Shown here piece by piece: positions 58,804 through 64,000 of a DNA stretch of 64,000 nucleotides. The notes beneath the pieces were generated by a model. The model was not told the DNA's origin. It saw only the letters and a list, made by a program, of their open reading frames with translations, and searched no databases. The translations under genes were made by a program, and so were the position numbers. The number at the start of each line of letters is the position of its first letter. Within the stretch, counting starts at the first letter, position 1. The DNA comes from Metabacillus niabensis (lineage in GTDB: Bacteria > Bacillota > Bacilli > Bacillales > Bacillaceae). The DNA lies in the NCBI RefSeq assembly GCF_020524345.1, contig NZ_JAIVLH010000007.1:1-64000 (forward strand), in the 5' to 3' direction.

Positions 58804-58935
58804 TTAGTGTAATAACATTGTTAGTAAAGCTGTGAAAAGAACTGTTCCAATAGGTATTGATACATATAAGATTATCTTATTTCTCTGTTTTATTCTTGCA
58901 GCTTCTTCCGGTGTCATCCAAGCATGATTCGACAT
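58804..58935 (-). CDS. 43-aa single-span membrane protein behind a c-di-GMP-I riboswitch-like leader
   Basis: ATG 58935 follows AAGGGG by about 10 nt. The 43-aa product begins MSNHAWMTPEEAARIKQRNK and has one hydrophobic helix (about 20-42). It sits about 30 nt after the riboswitch candidate at 58964 and ends at a perfect terminator palindrome. No family recognised. Confidence 0.68.
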   Translation of the reverse strand: MSNHAWMTPEEAARIKQRNKIILYVSIPIGTVLFTALLTMLLH

Positions 58936-58963
58936 CAATCTATTTCCCCTTTTTTCTAATAAT

Positions 58964-59036
58964 GGTAGCTGGCTGGCATGGTTAATACGTTAGCCCCTAT
59001 AGCTTTGCGTCATCACCTTTCAGTGATTTTGCCCTT
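58964..59036 (-). ncRNA. Cyclic di-GMP-I riboswitch-like element, third copy
   Basis: On the minus strand it has GGGCAAAATC, a GAAA tetraloop, GATGACGCAAAGC, ATAGGGGCTA and an AGCC segment near the 3' end. The conserved joining motif is intact. The P1 closing pair is weaker than in the other two copies, so it may be decaying. Confidence 0.65.
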
Positions 59037-59084
59037 AATATTAATATCGAAGCAAATTTGATTGAAATAAATAGGTAAATAGAC

Positions 59085-59441
59085 CTAAAAATAAGGTGTT
59101 TTCTTTTCATCTTTGTAACAGAAATTCTTATACGATTTCTTATCGATAGAATAGATAATATATAAGACCAAAAACATCCACATACTAGACCAACACTCTT
59201 CCATGCCCAATAAACAAGGTAAGATAAAGAAGAAAGATAGAAAATGTCCAATCTTCTGACTCAAGTAGGTAGGATCATTCACATTAACTAAATCATGATA
59301 AAAGAAACTCAAACCATCAGGAACTGGATTAAAACGAAACACAATCTCGTAATTCAATAAAAGCAAACTCAAACTTTCCTTACAAGTGAAAACAAAGTGA
59401 CAAAAAAGATAGATTCTTAGTATTAAAGATTTTAAAAACAA
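59085..59441 (-). pseudogene. Possible VanZ-like membrane protein remnant
   Basis: A 118-codon frame encodes a membrane protein with three hydrophobic segments. Parts recall VanZ proteins: FNPVPDGLSFFYHDLV, then SQKIGHFLSFFFILP, then a third helix. The C-terminal half of a VanZ domain, with its DE and Q motif, is missing. There is no ribosome binding site before ATG 59441. Assignment is weak. Confidence 0.3.
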
Positions 59442-59936
59442 TTACCTCAACTATAGGCTGGACAAACAAATTGAACTTCATACAATTAAAAATATCTTAT
59501 AAAAGTTACTCACCGAATAACGTTATGAAGATAAGCCTTATAATCGATCTCCAAGCCTTCATATATAACTGCCCTTCTCTTTAATCCCGAAACACTTTAA
59601 CTCGTAATAATCGAACAGGTATATGAAGTTCATACACCTGGACTAATGGCATAAGTATAACTTCCTGATTTAATCTTATCTAACTTGATTATACTGTTAT
59701 AATGAACAATGAAACATAGAAATTACTTATAAAGAACGTCGGCGGATAGTTGTTTCGGTAAATTAAGATTGTGAATGCTAAAAGATTTTATTCTCTAATA
59801 CAAATATAATGGGTTGAAATATCTATAAATATCCTAGTATATCCAAATGGAGGACCTATAATAAATTATATAAAATAGCCAATAATACAGAGAAACTTCT
59901 TTAATTTAAATTAAAATCACAACGGAGGGAATAAAA

Positions 59937-60163
59937 ATGCATACTAGACAAGATGAGTGGGTTTAACTAGAAACCGAGAACTGTAGTGGAAAGTATTGAA
60001 TTCTCTACTCCAATTAACTCTTTACTTGTTGAAAAACCAGTTCGATTAACAGTAAACGACTTAACTAGAAAAATAGATATCATTTCAGAACTAAATAAGT
60101 TAGTCAACCTAAAAGAAAGCACTTACATAATTTTGGTACAAATTTCCCGAAATAAGTTGTGAA
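59937..60163 (+). pseudogene. Possible broken small gene
   Basis: A strong AACGGAGGG site precedes ATG 59937, but the frame stops after nine codons. A second frame a few bases on (about 59966-60163) reads 60 codons of plausible protein (EFSTPINSLLVEKPVRLTVN) without a start of its own. This looks like a frameshifted small gene, but chance is not excluded. Confidence 0.3.
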
Positions 60164-60325
60164 AATACTGTATTAAACATGCTAGAATAAGAAAGTGCCA
60201 AAAAAATGTAAGAAATCCGCCTTTTTTGTCACGAAATGTATCTATAAGGTAGATATCAACGAAATTATTCATTATAATAATCAAGGCTTAACGAAATAAT
60301 AGATTACAATTATCGGAGGTTTATC

Positions 60326-61069
60326 ATGGAAGAAACAATCAGCTTGAAAGAGCTGTTTCTCACATTAAAGAAACGTCTCTCACTCATCATCATCATCACA
60401 GCGATCGCAACCGCAACAAGCGGCATTGTTAGTTATTTTCTCCTAACACCTATTTACGAATCATCAACTCAGATTTTAGTTAACCAGACCAAAAGCGAAG
60501 AACAACTCTACAACTACAATGAAGTCCAAACAAATCTACAATTAATTAACACATATAATGTAGTCATTAAGAGCCCGACTATTTTAGATAAAGTCATTGA
60601 AAAAGAAAACTTAGACACAACTGCAAGTGATTTAAACGAATTGGTGACTGTTTCAAATGAACAGAATTCACAAGTAGTGAATATTGCAGTACAAAACGAA
60701 GACCCAAAAAAAGCAGCAGATATTGCAAACTCAATTGCGTCGACATTCCAAGAGCAAATTTCTAAGATCATGAATGTTGATAACGTAAGTATCCTAACAC
60801 AGGCACAACTTGGTGAAAATCCGTCACCTGTTAAACCACAGCCAGTATTAAATATGGCAATTGCTTTAGTAGTTGGTTTAATGGCTGGGGTAGGATTAGC
60901 TTTCTTGCTAGAGTACCTAGATAATACGATTAAAACAGAGCAAGACATTGAAAATCAATTAGGGTTACCTGTGTTAGGTGCAATTACAACAATTAATATG
61001 GACGACGAAATGAAGGAACAACCAACTTCAGCAACATTAAGAACGCGAGGTGAGTCTGTTGGCTCGTAA
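60326..61069 (+). CDS. ywqC: Tyrosine-kinase modulator TkmA/YwqC (Wzz-type)
   Basis: This 247-aa Wzz/CpsC-type membrane protein has two transmembrane helices (about 18-38 and 173-195) around an extracytoplasmic helical loop. It activates the partner BY-kinase and controls polymer chain length. The C-terminal cytoplasmic tail reaches into the kinase gene, which overlaps it by 20 nt. ATTATCGGAGG precedes the ATG. Confidence 0.92.
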   Translation: MEETISLKELFLTLKKRLSLIIIITAIATATSGIVSYFLLTPIYESSTQILVNQTKSEEQLYNYNEVQTNLQLINTYNVVIKSPTILDKVIEKENLDTTASDLNELVTVSNEQNSQVVNIAVQNEDPKKAADIANSIASTFQEQISKIMNVDNVSILTQAQLGENPSPVKPQPVLNMAIALVVGLMAGVGLAFLLEYLDNTIKTEQDIENQLGLPVLGAITTINMDDEMKEQPTSATLRTRGESVGS

Positions 61070-61757
61070 AGATCGAAAACAATTATTTCAATTACAAAAT
61101 AGAAGCTTAATTTCAATGACGACTCCAAAGTCACCGATTGCAGAACAGTTCCGTACGATTCGAACAAACATTCAGTTTTCTAATGTAGACGAAGAATTGC
61201 AAACGATGATTGTTACTTCATCTGGTCCAGCCGAAGGGAAATCGACAACAACTGCAAACTTAGCAGTAGTTTTTGCTCAACAAGGGAAAAGAGTTCTTTT
61301 AATTGATGCAGATTTACGTAAACCTACTGTCCATTATACATTCAGAACTGAAAATCATATTGGATTATCTAATGTGTTAACAAGGCAATCATCGTTAGAA
61401 GAAGCGGTGACACTAACAGCACAGGATAAGTTATGGGTGTTGGCCAGTGGTCCAATTCCACCTAATCCATCTGAATTGTTAGGATCAAAAGGTATGAAGA
61501 ATTTATTAGAGCAAGCCAAGGATCAGTATGATGTGATTATTCTTGATACTCCACCAGTATTAGCTGTAACAGATGCACAGGTCTTAGCGAACCTGACTGA
61601 TGGCGTTGTTCTAGTGGTTAGCAGTGGAAAAACAGAAATAGATGCAGCAAAGAAATCAAAAGAATTATTAGAGAGTGCAAAAGCAAAAATTCTGGGTGTT
61701 GTGTTGAATAACAAAAAGGTTCAAGACAGTCAGTATTACTACTACGGGGGTAAATAG
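61050..61757 (+). CDS. ywqD: Bacterial tyrosine kinase PtkA/YwqD (BY-kinase)
   Basis: This 235-aa cytoplasmic CpsD/CapB-type autokinase has Walker A GPAEGKSTTTAN, the A' motif LLIDADLRKP and Walker B VIILDTPP. It ends in a tyrosine cluster QYYYYGGK, the autophosphorylation sites. In B. subtilis PtkA phosphorylates UDP-glucose dehydrogenase and raises its activity; that gene lies two features downstream here. No YwqE-type phosphatase gene follows in this window. GTG 61050 lies inside the modulator gene. Confidence 0.93.
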   Translation: MSLLARKDRKQLFQLQNRSLISMTTPKSPIAEQFRTIRTNIQFSNVDEELQTMIVTSSGPAEGKSTTTANLAVVFAQQGKRVLLIDADLRKPTVHYTFRTENHIGLSNVLTRQSSLEEAVTLTAQDKLWVLASGPIPPNPSELLGSKGMKNLLEQAKDQYDVIILDTPPVLAVTDAQVLANLTDGVVLVVSSGKTEIDAAKKSKELLESAKAKILGVVLNNKKVQDSQYYYYGGK

Positions 61758-61955
61758 TCAAATTCCGACAAAATCTCCCCCTTTTTCTTTTTAATTTCCT
61801 GTGCTACGATAATTCTCGTTCGATTTATAGGGATATAGCATTATAAAAATACAATTAATTTACATTTTTTGAGTGTTTTATTTAATGCTTGGATCAAAAA
61901 AATAAATATTTAGATTAAATGTTATTTGTAAATCTTACTATTTTTGGTTGTTTTT

Positions 61956-62048
61956 ACATTGGTGATGTCTCCTAGCCGTTATCAATGGAGGCACTCGGTC
62001 ATGCTGTGAGTGAGAGGAACTATTGCCTTAGACGTTTTTCGCCAATGT
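61956..62048 (+). ncRNA. EAR (epsC) processive antitermination RNA
   Basis: A 10-bp closing stem is made by ACATTGGTGA (61956-61965) and TCGCCAATGT (62039-62048), with one G-U pair. Inside are conserved-looking blocks CCGTTATCAATGG, GGCACTCGGTCATGC, GAGTGAGAGGAAC and TTGCCTTAGACG, which I recall from the EAR motif of Bacillus exopolysaccharide operons. EAR lies between the kinase gene and later eps genes and lets polymerase pass distal terminators. Here two terminator-like hairpins follow directly. Confidence 0.78.
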
Positions 62049-62054
62049 GATGAT

Positions 62055-62083
62055 GTGAGGGTGGGTTAGATGCCCTCACTTTA
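62055..62083 (+). terminator. Terminator hairpin 1 after the EAR RNA
   Basis: GTGAGGG/CCCTCAC stem (62055-62061 and 62073-62079) followed by TTTA. Confidence 0.75.
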
Positions 62084-62088
62084 TACAA

Positions 62089-62140
62089 AAAATATAAAAC
62101 GAAATAGCAATAACGTTATTGCTATTTCGTTTTATATTTT
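62089..62140. terminator. Perfect 52-bp palindrome before the UDP-glucose dehydrogenase gene
   Basis: Two 26-bp arms, centred between 62114 and 62115 at AAC/GTT, are exact inverted copies with no loop. The RNA would form a very strong hairpin with a T-rich 3' side, and the DNA could form a cruciform. It lies 37 bp before the next gene. Confidence 0.8.
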
Positions 62141-62176
62141 AAATAAATAACTTCTTAAAGAGATAGGTGAATATAC

Positions 62177-63505
62177 ATGAAAATTGCTGTAGTAGGAACA
62201 GGCTATGTAGGTTTAGTAACTGGTACATGCTTATCTGAAATTGGACATACTGTAACGTGTATTGACATTGATCAGACAAAGGTTGAAAAAATGCGTGCAG
62301 GTCAGTCTCCAATATATGAACCAGGTTTAGAAGAAATAATGACAAAGAATATTAATGAAAACCGCTTATTTTTTTCTACTCAACATGAAGATGGCTTTGA
62401 TAATGCAGATGTCATCTATATTGCAGTAGGGACACCAGAAAAAGAAGATGGTTCAGCAAACCTATCATTTGTTGAGCAAGTGGCAAAAGATATAGCTACT
62501 AATGTTAAAAAAGACACAATCGTTGTGACAAAGAGTACAGTCCCAGTAGGAACAAACCATTGGATAAAAAAAATAATAATAGATAACTTACTTAATAATG
62601 TAAAAGTTGAAGTTGTATCAAACCCTGAGTTTCTACGTGAAGGATCAGCAATCTATGATTCATTTAACGGTGATCGTATCGTTGTTGGTGCGGATAATGA
62701 AGAGGCTGCTAATGTTATAGAAGAAATAAATAAACCTTTTGGAATACCTGTATTCAAGACAGATATTCGAAGTGCAGAGATGATTAAATATGCAGCAAAT
62801 GCTTTTCTTGCTACTAAAATCAGCTTTATCAATGAAATTTCAAATATTTGTGAGAAACTTGGTGCAAATGTTGAAGACGTCGCTTATGGTATGGGACAAG
62901 ATAATCGAATTGGAACACAATTTTTGAATGCTGGCATTGGATATGGTGGATCTTGTTTCCCAAAAGATACAAAAGCGCTTGTTCAAATTGCAGGAAATGT
63001 AGAATATGATTTTGATTTATTAAAGGGTGTCATTAGGGTAAACCAAAAACAACAGGAAATGTTAATTAATAAATTAGATGAACGATTTGATAGCTTAAAA
63101 GATAAAAAAGTAGCAGTGCTAGGATTGGCATTTAAGCCTAATACAGATGACATGAGGGAAGCTGCTTCGATCGTCATTATAAAGCACCTTATTGATAAAG
63201 GAGCAACAGTAACTGCTTATGACCCGGTTGCAATGGGAAATGCAAAAAGAGTATTAGATTCTAAGGTGAATTATGAATCCAATATTATTGATGCTATAAA
63301 AGATTCTGATGTTGTTTTAATACTTACTGAATGGAATGAAATTAAAGAATTAGATTTACAGACTTTTGTAGAACATATGAAGCTTCCAGTTATTTTTGAT
63401 GGTAGAAATTGTTATGATCCAAGAATTGTTGAAAAATATCAAGTAGAGTACCATTCAATGGGGAGACCAACTGTGAATAATAAACAACTAGCTAACATTC
63501 ATTAA
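62177..63505 (+). CDS. ywqF: UDP-glucose 6-dehydrogenase (Ugd/TuaD/YwqF type)
   Basis: This 442-aa enzyme oxidises UDP-glucose to UDP-glucuronate with NAD. The N-terminal Rossmann motif GTGYVGLVTG (7-16), the catalytic Cys260 in GYGGSCFPKD and the VLGLAFKPNTDDMR motif are present. UDP-glucuronate feeds acidic exopolysaccharide or teichuronic acid. The paralogue YwqF is activated by PtkA phosphorylation in B. subtilis, and the gene follows the kinase here. GATAGGTG precedes the ATG. Confidence 0.93.
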   Translation: MKIAVVGTGYVGLVTGTCLSEIGHTVTCIDIDQTKVEKMRAGQSPIYEPGLEEIMTKNINENRLFFSTQHEDGFDNADVIYIAVGTPEKEDGSANLSFVEQVAKDIATNVKKDTIVVTKSTVPVGTNHWIKKIIIDNLLNNVKVEVVSNPEFLREGSAIYDSFNGDRIVVGADNEEAANVIEEINKPFGIPVFKTDIRSAEMIKYAANAFLATKISFINEISNICEKLGANVEDVAYGMGQDNRIGTQFLNAGIGYGGSCFPKDTKALVQIAGNVEYDFDLLKGVIRVNQKQQEMLINKLDERFDSLKDKKVAVLGLAFKPNTDDMREAASIVIIKHLIDKGATVTAYDPVAMGNAKRVLDSKVNYESNIIDAIKDSDVVLILTEWNEIKELDLQTFVEHMKLPVIFDGRNCYDPRIVEKYQVEYHSMGRPTVNNKQLANIH

Positions 63506-63522
63506 TATAAGGGGGACTTGGA

Positions 63523-64000
63523 ATGAAAAAGGTAAGAAAAGCGATTATCCCAGCGGCTGGATTAGGAACAAGATTTTTACCTGCAACAAAGGCTATGCCA
63601 AAAGAGATGTTACCCATTGTGGATAAGCCTACGATTCAATATATTATTGAAGAAGCAATCGAATCAGGTATTGAAGACATCATAATCGTTACAGGAAAAG
63701 GGAAACGAGCTATTGAGGATCACTTTGATCACAACTTTGAACTAGAGCAAAATTTGATTGAAAAAGAGAAATATGATCTCTTAGATAAAGTTAAACAATC
63801 TTCAAAGATTAACCTCCATTATATACGTCAAAAAGAGCCAATGGGTTTGGGTCATGCCGTCTGGTGTGCTAGAAAGTTTATTGGTGATGAGCCATTTGCA
63901 GTATTATTAGGGGATGACATTGTTGAAGCCGAAATACCTTGTGTAAAACAGCTTGTTAATGAATATGAGAAAACGGGTTCATCTGTTATTGGAGTTCAAA
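63523..64000 (+). CDS. gtaB: UTP-glucose-1-phosphate uridylyltransferase (GtaB/GalU), 5' part
   Basis: The first 159 codons of a GalU-type nucleotidyltransferase run off the window end. The N-terminal pyrophosphorylase motif [19 protein letters not shown] is intact, and LLGDDIV marks the metal-binding Asp. The enzyme makes UDP-glucose, the substrate of the preceding dehydrogenase. GGGGG lies 9 nt before ATG 63523. Confidence 0.92.
   Translation, partial: MKKVRKAIIPAAGLGTRFLPATKAMPKEMLPIVDKPTIQYIIEEAIESGIEDIIIVTGKGKRAIEDHFDHNFELEQNLIEKEKYDLLDKVKQSSKINLHYIRQKEPMGLGHAVWCARKFIGDEPFAVLLGDDIVEAEIPCVKQLVNEYEKTGSSVIGVQ

Larger units (their letters stand above)
59037..60325. other. Gene-poor interval before the tyrosine-kinase operon
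   Basis: Apart from the VanZ-like remnant (59085-59441) and the short broken frame at 59937-60163, I see no gene here. The sequence is AT-rich. An extended -10 (TGCTAGAAT, 60180-60188) about 140 bp before the YwqC-like gene is a candidate promoter; no -35 at the right distance is clear. Confidence 0.5.

Overview
The window is low-GC DNA from an endospore-forming, flagellated member of the Bacillaceae. The evidence is spoIIID, mbl, flhO/flhP, a SleB-type cell-wall hydrolase, a KinB-type kinase, a ComK-type promoter on ssbB, AGGAGG ribosome binding sites and frequent GTG/TTG starts. Gene order follows the Bacillus subtilis ywp-ywq region (ywqHIJ-like genes, spoIIID-mbl-flhO-flhP, fabZ, ywpF, ssbB, ywqA-ywqB, ywqC-ywqD, ywqF). 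Several accessory blocks interrupt this backbone. The first 33 bases are Illumina adapter, so position 1 is a contig end.

Layout. 0.2-3.6 kb: a type VII secretion LXG effector locus with two small helical partners, a DUF4176 protein, a membrane protein and a lipoprotein. 3.7-12.4 kb: LysE exporter, spoIIID-mbl-flhO-flhP, an EpuA-like protein, fabZ, a lipoprotein, ywpF and an HTH regulator; here too are a secreted TIM-barrel protein behind a c-di-GMP-I riboswitch and several repeats. 12.7-24.5 kb: a small protein, then a complete transaldolase-type sulfoglycolysis (SFT) cluster: SF transaldolase, DUF4867 protein, SSS importer, GH31 sulfoquinovosidase, GntR, SQ isomerase, second GntR, SLA dehydrogenase and AEC exporter. 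Both SFT promoters have the same design, with a cre-like site filling the -35/-10 spacer and a conserved block just downstream. 24.9-33.2 kb: patatin, SleB-like hydrolase, ssbB, a coiled-coil protein, ywqA/ywqB and several small genes.

33.8-45.7 kb: a Gram-positive Pel exopolysaccharide operon. Its first gene fuses a PelX-like sugar epimerase to PelD, the c-di-GMP receptor. PelE, a PelA-deacetylase-like protein that lacks the usual metal ligands, PelF, PelG and a CotH/VTC/DUF4956 trio follow. A GH114-type polygalactosaminidase lies convergent to it. 45.9-53.5 kb: a sugar-sensing three-component system (anchored binding protein, YesM-type kinase, YesN-type regulator) and a CUT1 sugar ABC transporter without its ATPase. 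53.6-57.8 kb: a small anchored protein, a KinB-like kinase, a SEC-C protein and a ROK glucokinase. 57.9-60.3 kb: small genes, two of them behind c-di-GMP-I riboswitch-like leaders, then a gene-poor stretch with remnants. 60.3-64 kb: tyrosine-kinase modulator and kinase (ywqC/ywqD type), an EAR-type antitermination RNA followed by two terminator-like hairpins, UDP-glucose dehydrogenase and the 5' part of galU/gtaB.

Two themes link the regions. The first is c-di-GMP: three riboswitch candidates and a PelD I-site motif sit in one 64-kb stretch with flagellar and exopolysaccharide genes. The second is surface carbohydrate: Pel, UDP-sugar synthesis, tyrosine-kinase control and polysaccharide hydrolases. 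The SFT cluster adds breakdown of the plant sulfosugar sulfoquinovose. I saw no tRNA, rRNA, CRISPR array, intact insertion sequence or prophage.
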